Of a DNA stretch of 64,000 bases, positions 42,290-52,400 are shown one piece after another; position 1 is the stretch's first letter, and every line of letters starts with the position of its first letter. Source of the stretch: Parabacteroides merdae ATCC 43184 (lineage in GTDB: Bacteria; Bacteroidota; Bacteroidia; Bacteroidales; Tannerellaceae); NCBI RefSeq assembly GCF_025151215.1, contig NZ_CP102286.1:3162001-3226000 (forward strand), given 5' to 3'. The translations under genes and the position numbers were made by a program. The notes beneath the pieces were generated by a model, which was not told the origin of the DNA, ran no database searches, and was given only the letters and a program-made list of their open reading frames with translations.

Positions 42290-44206
42290 ATGGATACTAA
42301 ATATATACGAAATTCATTCCGCCTGTTGTATGGAATGCTGCTGTTGACTGTCATTTATTCGTGTGCCAATATCGGTAGTCCGAACGGAGGACCCTATGAT
42401 GAAACACCTCCCAAATTCGTAAGCAGTACACCGGTCCCAAATCAGATTAATTATACAGGTAAAAAGATAGAAATCCTCTTTGACGAGCTGATCCAGATCG
42501 AGAAACCTTCGGAGAACGTGATTATCACTCCGCCCCAGATGGAACTACCGGTTATCCGCTCTGCCGGAAAGAAGGCGGTGATCGAATTGAAAGACACGTT
42601 GAAACCTAACACGACCTACACGATCGACTTCACCAATTCCATCTCCGACAATAATGAGAAAAACGTGTTCGAAAACTTCTCTTTCGCTTTCTCTACCGGA
42701 GACATCATCGACACACTCGAAGTTTCGGGAGTCTTGCTGAATGCCGAGAATCTAGAACCGATGCCAGGCATTACGATCGGCCTGCACAACAATTTGGAAG
42801 ATTCCGCATTCGTGAAACTCCCGTTCGTCCGTACTTCCCGTACGAATGACAAAGGGCAGTTCACGATTCGTAATATCACTCCTGGAACCTATCATATTTT
42901 TGCCTTAAACGATGTGAACCGCGACTATAAATTCGACCAACCCGGCGAAGACATCGCTTTCTTGGATTCCGTCATCGTCCCTTCCTTCGAACTGACGACC
43001 CGGCAGGATACGACCTGGAAAGACAGCCTGACGATCGATACGATCCGGACGGTCGGTTACACCCGTTTCTTCCCGGACAACATCGAACTCCGCCTGTTCA
43101 AGGAGAAATTCGAACGCCAGTATATGGTAAAGCCCGAACGCCCGGACGAGAAATACTTTACGCTGCGTTTCAATACGAAGCTGGACACCGTACCGGTGCC
43201 TGTCCCCATCAATTTCACCCCGGAAGACAGTACCTGGTATTTTGTGCAGCAGACGGAAGGCGGCGCGGCCGTTAACTACTGGCTTGCCGATTCGACCGTC
43301 TGGAAGCAGGACACTCTGCAGGTGCAGGTCTCCTATCCGAAGAGCGACTCCCTGAACATCCTGCGCCCGCAAACCGACACGGTCCAACTGGTATTGCGCC
43401 GCCGTCCGGCAGAAAAGAAAAAAAAGAAAAAGAAAGACGAACCCGATCCGATCGTGTTCTTAGGCATGCAAGTAGACGCTCCCGGTTCGATGGACTTGTT
43501 CGATACGATATCCGTAACCTTCAACGAACCGGTATTGGATATCAACAAAGAGATGTTCTTCCTCGACCAAAAGATCGATACCGTTTGGAATACGGTAGAT
43601 TTCGACTTCTTCCCCGATTCGACTAACAGCCTGAACTATTTTATCAGACGTCCGTGGAAGTATGGGGAAGAATACCGCATCGAAGTGGACTCCGCCGCCA
43701 TCCACAGCCTTTACGGGAAGTGGAACGACTTCTTTACCGGTGAGTTCAAAATCAAGAAAGAAGACGAATACGGCCATCTCTATCTCAATATCAACGGTGT
43801 GGACACGACCGCTTTCGTCGAATTGCTCAGTAGTGGAGACGCCCCTGTCCGCAAAGCGAAAGTAAAAGACGGCGGAGTACTCTTCATGGACTTGAAGCCC
43901 GATAAGTATTATGCCCGTATCGTGATCGACACAAACGGCAACGGAGTGTGGGATACCGGTAATTATATCGAAAAGCGACAGCCCGAAGAAGTTTATTATT
44001 CTCCCAAAATGTACGAGATCATGCAGAACTGGCAGGTCGAAGAGACATGGAATGTCAACTCCACCCCGCTGGCCAAGCAAAAGCCTCTTGAGATAACGAA
44101 GAATAAGCCGAAGGAAGCAACCAAGAAGAAAAGAAACTACAAAGATGAAAGTCAACAATCATCGTCAAGGAATAATAGCGGCGGCAACATGGGAATGCCG
44201 TTCTGA
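42290..44206 (+). CDS. Ig-like (SbsA/Big_13-type) domain lipoprotein
   Basis: The 638-residue lipoprotein (Cys25, IYSC) starts NIGSPNGGPYDETPPKFVSS and has an SbsA-type Ig-like domain (about 37-135: ILFDELIQIE, LKPNTTYTIDF). A carboxypeptidase-regulatory-like domain follows (about 145-210: ITPGTYHIFALNDVNRDYKF). A second Ig-like region lies near 390-480, preceded by a run of seven Lys (EKKKKKKKDEPD). The tail is Lys- and Ser/Asn/Gly-rich. No enzyme motif is visible; an envelope structural or binding role is likely. It overlaps the DUF3108 gene by 62 nt. Confidence 0.8.
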   Translation: MDTKYIRNSFRLLYGMLLLTVIYSCANIGSPNGGPYDETPPKFVSSTPVPNQINYTGKKIEILFDELIQIEKPSENVIITPPQMELPVIRSAGKKAVIELKDTLKPNTTYTIDFTNSISDNNEKNVFENFSFAFSTGDIIDTLEVSGVLLNAENLEPMPGITIGLHNNLEDSAFVKLPFVRTSRTNDKGQFTIRNITPGTYHIFALNDVNRDYKFDQPGEDIAFLDSVIVPSFELTTRQDTTWKDSLTIDTIRTVGYTRFFPDNIELRLFKEKFERQYMVKPERPDEKYFTLRFNTKLDTVPVPVPINFTPEDSTWYFVQQTEGGAAVNYWLADSTVWKQDTLQVQVSYPKSDSLNILRPQTDTVQLVLRRRPAEKKKKKKKDEPDPIVFLGMQVDAPGSMDLFDTISVTFNEPVLDINKEMFFLDQKIDTVWNTVDFDFFPDSTNSLNYFIRRPWKYGEEYRIEVDSAAIHSLYGKWNDFFTGEFKIKKEDEYGHLYLNINGVDTTAFVELLSSGDAPVRKAKVKDGGVLFMDLKPDKYYARIVIDTNGNGVWDTGNYIEKRQPEEVYYSPKMYEIMQNWQVEETWNVNSTPLAKQKPLEITKNKPKEATKKKRNYKDESQQSSSRNNSGGNMGMPF

Positions 44207-45032
44207 CATCGTCCGCCTGTGGCTGATATTTTTGCTATTGCTATCAGCCGTGTGTGCGAAAGCGCAGGAAATCCCAGTCCGCCACAGGTTCAGCCCCGGC
44301 GAGGAAGTGCAGTATGAGTTATACTTCAAATGGGGCCTTCTGATGCCCCGTGCAGGCCACGCCACCCTTTCCATCCGCGACGCGGAATACGAGGGCGAGC
44401 CGTCCTATCACTACCGGCTCATCTTCCGTACCTCCGGCATTATCGAGAAGGTCTATAAGATGCGAGATACGATCGATTGCCATTTTACCCCCGACATGCT
44501 GCTTCTACGGAGTGAGAAGCGGGTAAACGAGAATGACTATTATCTGATAGACGACATCCGTTTCTCCTACGACAGGAAGAAGATACTCGCTCATTCCCAC
44601 CGTTATACGCCCACCCGCACGAAGATCGACACGATGCTCGTGACGGAAGACCCACACATGTTCGACATGCTGGGAGCAACGATGTATCTGCGTTCCCTGG
44701 ACTGGGACAAGATGAAAAGCGGTGAGAGCTTCCCTTTCCAAGTGGCGATCGGACGCGAACGCATCAACATCAGTTTCCGCTATACCGGGCAGCAGATCGT
44801 TGAACGAAGTGAGACGTTGAAGTACAGAACCCGCCATTTCTATATCGACATCTACGACGACGCCTTTACCCAAAGCAAGGAAGCCGCCGAGATCTGGATC
44901 GGCGACGACGAGAACCATATCCCGATCAAGATACGCGCCAAGCTGAAGATCGGTGCGGCCGAAGTCTATTATAAGTCCTCCAAAGGCTTGCGCTATCCGC
45001 TCACTTCGCGGGTAGAAATCAAGAGACGGTAA
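44145..45032 (+). CDS. DUF3108 domain protein, exported
   Basis: The 295-residue protein matches DUF3108: FSPGEEVQYELYFKWGLLMP, GHATLSIRDAEY, YRLIFRTSGIIEKVYKMRD, and a closing beta-rich region (IPIKIRAKLKIGAAEVYYKS). The only ATG upstream of the signal-like stretch WLIFLLLLSAVCAKAQ is at 44145, giving an unusually long 24-residue n-region. A GTG/CTG start just after the previous stop is an alternative. The 62-nt overlap with the upstream gene suggests translational coupling. Probably periplasmic; function unknown. Confidence 0.75.
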   Translation: MKVNNHRQGIIAAATWECRSDIVRLWLIFLLLLSAVCAKAQEIPVRHRFSPGEEVQYELYFKWGLLMPRAGHATLSIRDAEYEGEPSYHYRLIFRTSGIIEKVYKMRDTIDCHFTPDMLLLRSEKRVNENDYYLIDDIRFSYDRKKILAHSHRYTPTRTKIDTMLVTEDPHMFDMLGATMYLRSLDWDKMKSGESFPFQVAIGRERINISFRYTGQQIVERSETLKYRTRHFYIDIYDDAFTQSKEAAEIWIGDDENHIPIKIRAKLKIGAAEVYYKSSKGLRYPLTSRVEIKRR

Positions 45033-45035
45033 TTC

Positions 45036-46088
45036 TTAAGGCTTTACAGGTAAAGAAACCGTGAAGCAGGTTTCCCGGTAAGGTAGCGAAGCCACCGACA
45101 ATTCTCCTCCATGCATCCGTATGATCTGCCGGGAAAGGCTCAACCCAATGCCGCTTCCCGTAGCCTTGGTGGTGAAGAAGGGGACGAAGATATCTTCTAT
45201 CAGGTCGGAAGGGACGCCAGGACCGTTGTCCGTCACCCGGATAAGCAATTGATTCTTCTCCGTATCGACTTCCATACGGATCTTTCCATCCGCCTGCCCT
45301 TCGAGTGCCTGCATAGCGTTCTTCAGCAGGTTGATCAAGACTTGTGACAGCAGCTTTTCGTCTGCATGGACCGTTATCTCCGGCTGGAACAGCACGAGGG
45401 AGAAATCAATATGCTGCCGTTGCATATCCGGCAAGTACAGAGTTTGCAGGTTTTGCAGCAGATACGTGAGCGGGAATGGCTCAGGCTCCGGCTGCTTCAG
45501 GTAAGCGAACTGCCGGTACGATTCGGTGAAATGCATCAGGGTTTGCCCCTGGCTTTTGATGGTATCCAATCCCCGTATCGTCTTGCGGATGGTGGCATCG
45601 GTGATCTCCCCGCTGCTTTTCGGCGCGTCTTTCGTCCGGAAATAAGAAAGGAGCGTGCCGGAGAGGGAGACGACCGGAGCGATGGAGTTCATGATTTCGT
45701 GTGTCAGGACATGCATCAGCTTATCCCACGATTCATATTCCTTGCAATGCAGTTCGCGGTCGAACGCCTTCCGTCTGTTCTCGGTCATCAACATGTGTAT
45801 GCGGTTGAAGGCGGCATGCAGGCGACGCTGTTCCCGGCTTCCGATGTCTTCGGGGAAATAGAGCATCGATTCGTCGTCCTCGATGGCATCCAGGAAAAGC
45901 TGTATCCTCCGGTTCGAAGCGTTGAGATAATAGACAAGGAGACTGATCAGCCACGCTGCGATAAAGAGGGCCACGAAACCCAGTATGACTGCCCGCCCCG
46001 TAACGATGCCGGCCACGCCCAAGCCCGCCACCAGTACGATGGCAACCACTTGCAAAAGAATGCGTATGTATAGACGGGCACTGAACAT
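45036..46088 (-). CDS. Sensor histidine kinase (NtrB-like, membrane-anchored)
   Basis: The 350-residue protein has two N-terminal membrane helices (about 9-30 and 35-55) with almost no periplasmic loop, so it probably senses within the membrane or cytoplasm. The H-box is MHVLTHEIMNSIAPVVSLSG with His130. The ATPase domain has LINLLKNAMQAL (N box), VTDNGPGVP (G1) and GSGIGLSLSRQI (G2). It lies 12 nt after the NtrC-type regulator gene and is its likely partner. Confidence 0.93.
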   Translation of the reverse strand: MFSARLYIRILLQVVAIVLVAGLGVAGIVTGRAVILGFVALFIAAWLISLLVYYLNASNRRIQLFLDAIEDDESMLYFPEDIGSREQRRLHAAFNRIHMLMTENRRKAFDRELHCKEYESWDKLMHVLTHEIMNSIAPVVSLSGTLLSYFRTKDAPKSSGEITDATIRKTIRGLDTIKSQGQTLMHFTESYRQFAYLKQPEPEPFPLTYLLQNLQTLYLPDMQRQHIDFSLVLFQPEITVHADEKLLSQVLINLLKNAMQALEGQADGKIRMEVDTEKNQLLIRVTDNGPGVPSDLIEDIFVPFFTTKATGSGIGLSLSRQIIRMHGGELSVASLPYRETCFTVSLPVKP

Positions 46089-46100
46089 ATCGGCGGGGGA

Positions 46101-47435
46101 TCAGAGGTTGAAACGCTTCATCTTATTATACAAAGTCTGCCGGCTCACGCCCAACTGCTCTGCCGCAGCCGTCAGGTTCCCTTCATTCTGGGTGATAGCC
46201 GCCAAGATCGCCTGCCGCTCCACCTCTTCTAAATTGGGTACTTCGCTAAAAGAGAGCGCCTTTCCCGGACGGATAAAGAGGTCGGAGGCACGAATCACAT
46301 TCTTTTCCGCTAGGATCACCGCCTTCTCGATCGTATGCTGCAATTCCCGGATGTTGCCGGGCCAGTCATAGTTCGCGAGCTTCTCCAACGCCTGCGGATG
46401 CAGGATTAGCCCCGGCCGCCCGTAAAGGTCTGTATATTTTTTCAGGAAATAATCGACAAACAGGGCGATATCTTCCCGCCGGTTCCGAAGAGGCGGAATC
46501 TCGATCTGTATCGTATTAATGCGGTAGAACAGGTCTTCACGGAAAAGCGACTGAGCCACCATCTCCGGCAGGTTGCGGTTCGTGGCGGCAATCAGGCGTA
46601 TGTCGACCGGAATCTTCCGATTGCTCCCAAGGCGGGTGACCTCGCGATTCTGCAAGGCAGCCAAGAGCTTGGCTTGCAATCCTAACGGCAGGTTTCCGAT
46701 CTCGTCGAGAAACAGTGTGCTCCCGTGTGCCGCCTCGAACTTCCCCGGACGGCTCTCGCGCGCATCCGTAAAAGCGCCTCGTTCATGCCCGAACAACTCG
46801 CTTTCGAACAGCGACTCGCTGACGGCTCCCATATCCACGTTGACCATCTCTCGGCCGCTGCGGAGCGAAAGGCGGTGTATCTCACGTGCTAGCATCTCCT
46901 TACCTGTACCGTTCTCTCCGGTGATCAGGACATTGGCGTCTGTCTTAGCTACTTTTGTCACCACTTTGATCAGTTTCATCATCACGGGAGAATGCCCGAT
47001 AATCATAGCCGGCTCACTCGGCCTCTCCACTGGATGCACCAGCTGACTGGATTTCCGTTCGTGCAGGGCGGCACGTATCTTCCCGATCAGGTTATCGTTG
47101 TCCCAGGGCTTCAATACAAAATCGGCAGCCCCACCCTTCAACGCCCTAACTGCCAACTCGACATCCCCGTAGGCAGTCAGCATGATAACAGGAAGTTCCG
47201 GTGCGATCTCCCGTATGCGACGGAGCCAGAAAAGCCCTTCATTACCGGTATTGACTCCGGCAGAGAAATTCATATCCAACAGGACAAGATCAACCGGCCG
47301 ACTGTCCAGGACCGAAAGGATACTGTTCGGGTTCGAGGCAGTCTCCACCCCTTCGAACTCATCTTCCAGAAGCAATTCGAGAGAGGTCAGTACGCTTTTG
47401 TTATCATCAACGATCAGGATAGTTCCGGCTTGCAT
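46101..47435 (-). CDS. Sigma-54-dependent response regulator (NtrC family)
   Basis: The start at 47435 (MQAGTILIVDDNKSVLTSLE) gives 444 residues; a longer reading to 47525 only adds leader. The receiver domain has Asp10/Asp11 and phosphoacceptor Asp54 (LVLLDMNF). The AAA+ domain has TGENGTGKEMLAREI (Walker A) and the sigma-54 contact loop ERGAFTDA. The Fis-type helix-turn-helix is at the C-terminus (NLTAAAEQLGVSRQTLYNKM). It activates sigma-54 promoters when phosphorylated by the adjacent kinase. Targets are not apparent. A palindrome lies upstream at 47488. Confidence 0.95.
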   Translation of the reverse strand: MQAGTILIVDDNKSVLTSLELLLEDEFEGVETASNPNSILSVLDSRPVDLVLLDMNFSAGVNTGNEGLFWLRRIREIAPELPVIMLTAYGDVELAVRALKGGAADFVLKPWDNDNLIGKIRAALHERKSSQLVHPVERPSEPAMIIGHSPVMMKLIKVVTKVAKTDANVLITGENGTGKEMLAREIHRLSLRSGREMVNVDMGAVSESLFESELFGHERGAFTDARESRPGKFEAAHGSTLFLDEIGNLPLGLQAKLLAALQNREVTRLGSNRKIPVDIRLIAATNRNLPEMVAQSLFREDLFYRINTIQIEIPPLRNRREDIALFVDYFLKKYTDLYGRPGLILHPQALEKLANYDWPGNIRELQHTIEKAVILAEKNVIRASDLFIRPGKALSFSEVPNLEEVERQAILAAITQNEGNLTAAAEQLGVSRQTLYNKMKRFNL

Positions 47436-47487
47436 AAGATCTTTTTCCGGTAAAGTTATCCGCTTCCCCGTTACCTTGCAAGCGAGC

Positions 47488-47502
47488 GTCAAAATATTTG
47501 AC
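47488..47502. promoter_or_regulatory. Palindrome upstream of the two-component operon
   Basis: GTCAAA-ATA-TTTGAC is a perfect 6+6 dyad, 53 bases before the regulator start codon. It may be an operator for this operon or a shared site with the divergent sigma gene. No protein is assigned. Confidence 0.4.
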
Positions 47503-47638
47503 ACTTTTGGATTATTATTCTGCACGAACCATTTTTTCCTTGCATCGAGTTATCAGGCACTTGCTTCAAATTATCGTTTATCCGGTCTTTCATTCGATGA
47601 AGCCTGTTGTTCAATTCGATATTTCTTGCTGAAAAAAA

Positions 47639-47669
47639 TTGCCTCTTCAGATTATTTTCCATATCTTTC
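47639..47669 (+). promoter_or_regulatory. Candidate promoter for the ECF sigma gene
   Basis: TTG (47639-47641), 20-nt spacer and TATCTTTC (47662-47669), one base off TAnnTTTG, 46 bases before the start at 47716. Confidence 0.45.
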
Positions 47670-47715
47670 GTTTTTCATATTTATAAAGGGATAGAGCGTA
47701 CAATAGAAAACAAAA

Positions 47716-48270
47716 ATGGATATCAACCTTGAGTCAAAATATCTGGAAGAACTTGGAAAGGGGGATCATAAAGCCTTCGATATGCTTTACATCCAATACA
47801 GTCCAAGACTAAAGCACTTCTTAACAGGTTTCATAAAGAACCGGGATGAAGCGAGCGACATGACCCAAGATATCTTCTATAAAATCTGGACCAACCGGGA
47901 AACGATCTCAAAAGTAGATTCTTTTAAGGCCTATCTCTTCCGCATGGCCCGCAACATGATCTATGATTATTACGAACACAGCCTGATCGAAGAAAACTAC
48001 CAGCAAAAAGAGCAAAGAAGATCGACCTACGACGATCTGATAGAAGAAGAACTCTACGCCAGGGAGCTATCGCTGCTCATTGACATTGCTGTCGAGAAGA
48101 TGCCGCCTCAACGCCGGAACATCTTTATTATGAGCCGGAAAGATGGCCTGAGCAATGAAGAAATCGCCCAACGGCTGAATATCAGCAAACGGACAGTAGA
48201 AAACCACATGACACAAGCCCTTGCCGAATTGCGGAAGATCGCATATTCCACTTTGCTGCTTTTTTTCTGA
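47716..48270 (+). CDS. ECF-type RNA polymerase sigma factor
   Basis: The 184-residue protein has sigma region 2 (YIQYSPRLKHFLTGFIKNRD, then DMTQDIFYKIW) and region 4 (RKDGLSNEEIAQRLNISKRT with VENHMTQALAELRK). It is the sigma of a sigma/anti-sigma relay with the FecR protein at 48337 and the STN-domain SusC at 49487, the usual control of Bacteroidota glycan loci: ligand uptake through SusC signals through FecR to free the sigma factor. The targets are probably susC and the following genes. Confidence 0.95.
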   Translation: MDINLESKYLEELGKGDHKAFDMLYIQYSPRLKHFLTGFIKNRDEASDMTQDIFYKIWTNRETISKVDSFKAYLFRMARNMIYDYYEHSLIEENYQQKEQRRSTYDDLIEEELYARELSLLIDIAVEKMPPQRRNIFIMSRKDGLSNEEIAQRLNISKRTVENHMTQALAELRKIAYSTLLLFF

Positions 48271-48336
48271 AAAAAATGCACTTCCGGCTGTGTGTGCTTC
48301 CCCACTCATCCGTTAGCTATAATATAAAGACGAAAA

Positions 48337-49329
48337 ATGGGCAAAAGAAACATACATATATTAATAGAGAAATTTTTCGAGAACGACCTGTCCCCGGAAA
48401 TACAGAAGAAGTTCCATGCCTGGCTGCTTGACCGGAATTTTCAGGAAGAGAAAGAAAAGGCGATGGTTACTTTATGGGAAGAGAAATCTGCCGTGGCAAA
48501 CGAATCCACTTTCCAGGAATTATCCCGACCACATAAGCGGATCGAAGCATCCGATCGGATGCTTCACAAGCCAATTGGCTTATATATCAAGAGAATTGCC
48601 GCCATACTACTTTTGCCGTTGCTTGGTGCTTTCGGTACCTATTATTATCTGACAAAAGTAAATCCGGTTGTGGAAGAAGCTCAATTGAAAGAATGTTTCG
48701 TCGCAAATGGAGAACAGAAACAAGTAAAACTGCCCGATGGGACGAAAGTTTGGTTGAACTCCGGTTCTTTACTGGTCTATGACAAACATTTCAGGGGAAA
48801 AAGACGTCTCCTGTTCCTCAACGGGGAAGCCCGCTTCCAAGTCGCCAAAGATCCGGCAAAACCCTTTTTGGTCAAAACCGCCCATATGACGGTCAAAGCA
48901 CTCGGCACCGTATTCAATCTAAACGCTTATTCAGACCAGGATGTTACGATTGCCACGTTGGAAGAAGGGAAAATCCAAGTCTATCCCTGTTTGAAGCAAG
49001 ACACAAGCCTGATTTTATCGCCAGACGAACAAATCATCTACAATCACCGCCTGGAAACACTGGCACTCAATACTGTCGACGCCGGACGCGTGATGCAATG
49101 GACCGACGGGTATCTGATATTCCAGACGGCCTCGTTCGACCAGATCGTAAAGACTATCGAACGTAAATTCGATGTAACGATCAATTACGAGACGGAACGG
49201 TTCGCCGGCAGAAGCTTTACAATGAAGTTTAATCCTGACGAGGGCCTGAAACAGGTACTGGAAGTCATGAAAGAGATGATAAAAGGACTGAACTACAAAA
49301 TAAAAGAGGACAAAGTGTACATAAACTAA
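48337..49329 (+). CDS. FecR-family anti-sigma factor
   Basis: The 330-residue protein has an N-terminal cytoplasmic anti-sigma part, one membrane helix (about 88-108, IAAILLLPLLGAFGTYYYL), and a periplasmic FecR domain with DGTKVWLNSGSLLVYDKHF, RLLFLNGEARFQVAKDPAKP and TVKALGTVFNLNAY. The C-terminal part (FDQIVKTIERKFDVTINYET) is the STN-contacting DUF4974-type domain. It transmits the signal from SusC to the sigma factor encoded 66 nt upstream. Confidence 0.94.
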   Translation: MGKRNIHILIEKFFENDLSPEIQKKFHAWLLDRNFQEEKEKAMVTLWEEKSAVANESTFQELSRPHKRIEASDRMLHKPIGLYIKRIAAILLLPLLGAFGTYYYLTKVNPVVEEAQLKECFVANGEQKQVKLPDGTKVWLNSGSLLVYDKHFRGKRRLLFLNGEARFQVAKDPAKPFLVKTAHMTVKALGTVFNLNAYSDQDVTIATLEEGKIQVYPCLKQDTSLILSPDEQIIYNHRLETLALNTVDAGRVMQWTDGYLIFQTASFDQIVKTIERKFDVTINYETERFAGRSFTMKFNPDEGLKQVLEVMKEMIKGLNYKIKEDKVYIN

Positions 49330-49347
49330 AAAAGAGGAGATACTAAT

Positions 49348-49422
49348 ATGAAAAAAAGAACCGGGAAGATGACGCCAATCAGATCTCCCCGGCTTGAAAT
49401 CGAGCAACACCATTCATTCTAA
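49348..49422 (+). CDS. Possible 24-residue leader peptide between fecR and susC
   Basis: The ORF starts MKKRTGKM and ends QHHSF, 8 nt after an AGAGGAGA stretch. It contains a hairpin (CCGGGAAGAT at 49361-49370 with ATCTCCCCGG at 49383-49392, one mismatch, 12-nt loop). It may be a short translated leader or simply chance. I know of no homologue. Confidence 0.25.
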   Translation: MKKRTGKMTPIRSPRLEIEQHHSF

Positions 49423-49486
49423 CTAATTATCCGGCAGGATAAAAATCATGCATAGTATTTACTTAAATATCTAATTTTACAAAAAT

Positions 49487-52400
49487 ATGGAATTAAACCT
49501 GAAAACACAACAGAATAAGCTAATTAGTTTATTCCGCGTTTCGTTAATGTTTTTTCTTTTCTTTTTTGTGCAACAGACAGTTGCCAGTAGCCAGTCGATC
49601 ACACTGCCATCCCACAACATCACAATCAAAGATGCTTTCTCCGAAATAGAGAAACAAACAGGTATGTCGGTCGACTATGATGAGTCGGTCATTAATCTGA
49701 ATAAACAGGTCAATGCCTCTGTTAACAATAAATCTTTGAATGAAACACTCGCACTGATCCTGAAAGAGAGCGGATGCACATTCGTCATCCGGAACAATCA
49801 CATCATCATCTCTGCCCAAACGGTTCAACAGCAACAGAAACAAGTGACGATTTCCGGTACGGTAAGTGACAATTTAGGCCCTATTGCCGGTGCTAACGTG
49901 GTAGAAAAAGGCACAACCAACGGGATCATCACAGATATGGACGGCAATTATACCCTCTCGGTTCCCCAGGGAGCGGTGATCCAGTTTTCCTATATCGGAT
50001 ACGTGACCAAAGAGATTACAGTCGATAGCCAGAAGAACATCAACGTGCAGTTGGCGGAAGACGCACAGAAGCTGGACGAAGTCGTCGTCGTCGGTTATGG
50101 GACGGCCAAGAAAAGCGACCTGGCCGGGTCTGTTGTCCGTGCCGATCTGGGAACTTTGCAGGAATCACCGAATATCAGCTTGGGTTCGGCATTACAGGGG
50201 ACGGTTCCCGGACTGAACGTAAGCTCGGTATCTGAAGCCGGTAAAGATCCGGATATGTCTATTCGCGGCCGTACGTCCATCAGTGGCGGTAACAGTCCGT
50301 TGATCGTTCTGGACGGCATCATTTTCCGTGGGAACATGGTCGATATCAATATGAACGATGTCGAATCCATCGATATCCTGAAAGATGCAAGCGCCGCCGC
50401 CATTTATGGATCGGAAGCCAGCAACGGTGTGATCCTGATCACTTCCAAAACGGGTAAGGTGATGAGTAAACCGACAATCGAATACAGCGGTTCGTTCTCT
50501 TACCAGCAACCGACCAACAAAGACATGTATCCCGAAGGACGCGACGGGTTCCTTCGCAAGATCGCAGACCGCTTCCTCGAAGAAAGCCGTATTGGAGACG
50601 ATATGCTCCAACCGAATCCGAATTGGGATCCGACTTCGCATTTGATGGACCGCAACGCACTGGACGGATATGAAAACGGGACGGAAACCGACTGGTGGAA
50701 TATGCTGACAAACAAAACCCCTTATATCCAAAATCACAATCTGAGTGTAAGAGGGAAAAACGAATTGAGCAGCTACTTCTTCTCTATGGGTTATACAGAT
50801 CAGAAGAACTTGGTAATCAACGATACATACAAACGCTACAACATCCGTATCAACATGGATACCAAAATCACGAGCTTCCTGAAAGTAGGTGTGCAATCAT
50901 TCTTCACTGTCAGCGATTATTCAGGTGAATCACCCGATCTGTCTACTGTCGTAGGACTTCCTCCTATTGTTGCGGCAACCGATGAAAACGGCGACTATAT
51001 TCGCGAACCGTATAAAAACTCCCTGAATCCGTTACTGACTATCCAACAGGATGACACCAACAAGCGTTACAATCTGTTCGGAAACTTCTATGCAGACATT
51101 GATTTCCCATTTCTGAAAGGATTGAATTACCGTATGAACTTCTCGCAGAACCTGATCGAAAACAAGATTTACAACTTCAACAAATGGGGAGCGAACTTTA
51201 CAGGTTCCGGTTCAAAAGAGAACAACAGCGAGTATAACTGGACAGTCGACAACATCCTGTCGTATAAAAACAAGTTCGGAAAGCATGCAATCAATGCCAC
51301 TTTCGTATATGGAGTGGAAAAAAGACAGTACGAGATGACAAAGGCAGGAGCAACCAACTTCTCTAATGATATTCTGGGCTACAACAAACTGGACGCAGGG
51401 CAGGCAGACTTGCAAACAGCTAAATCAGGCGCATGGACAGAATCCAGCCTGTACACCATGCTGCGTGCCATCTATACGTTCAACGACAAATATATCGTCA
51501 CCGGAACAGTCCGCCGCGATGGGTTCTCCGGATTCGGGAAAAACCACAAGTTCGGTGTATTTCCCTCCGCTGCTTTGGCATGGCGTATCAGCGAAGAAGA
51601 CTTCTTCAAAAATAATGTGGACTGGATGGAGAACCTGAAACTGCGCCTCTCTTATGGCCAAAACGGTAACCGTACGGTAGGACGGTATCAGACAATGGCA
51701 CAGATGGGAGCCGGAGTTGGCTCCGTTAAAGTGGACGACTCGACTGTCAATGCCGGGTACCTGTTTGGAGATGGCGTAAGCGCCGAACAAATGCAATGGA
51801 TCAAATCGTTGGCCAACGCCGATTTGAAATGGGAAACGACCAATACGTTCAATATCGCCGCCGATTTCAGTGCTTTAAACAGTCGTATTTTCGGTACTGT
51901 TGAATATTACACATCGCAAACGAACAACTTGTTATTCAATATCAATATTCCGCAAATGAACGGTCTGGACAAAATCCCGTCCAATATCGGTAAAATGAGC
52001 AACAAAGGTTTTGAAATGACCGTAACAGGAATCCCTATAGAAACAAAAGATTTCTCCTGGGATGTCACATTCAACTTCTCCCGTAACCGCAACAAGGTTA
52101 AAAGTATTCTGGGAATCGATGCCGACGGTGACGGACGGGAAGACGACCTGATCTCCGATAAGATATTTATCAACCATCCGTATGGAGTTTGTTATGATTA
52201 CAACATCATCGGCATGTGGCAGATTGCAGACAAACAGAATGGCCTGATTCCCGACGGATTCGAATATGGGACTTATAAAGTGGAAGATGTTAACAACGAT
52301 GGCAAATATACCGCCGATAAAGACCGGAAGATAATAGGCTATTCCGATCCTGCTTATCGCTTCAGCATCCAGAACTCATTCCGCTACAAAAATTGGGAAT

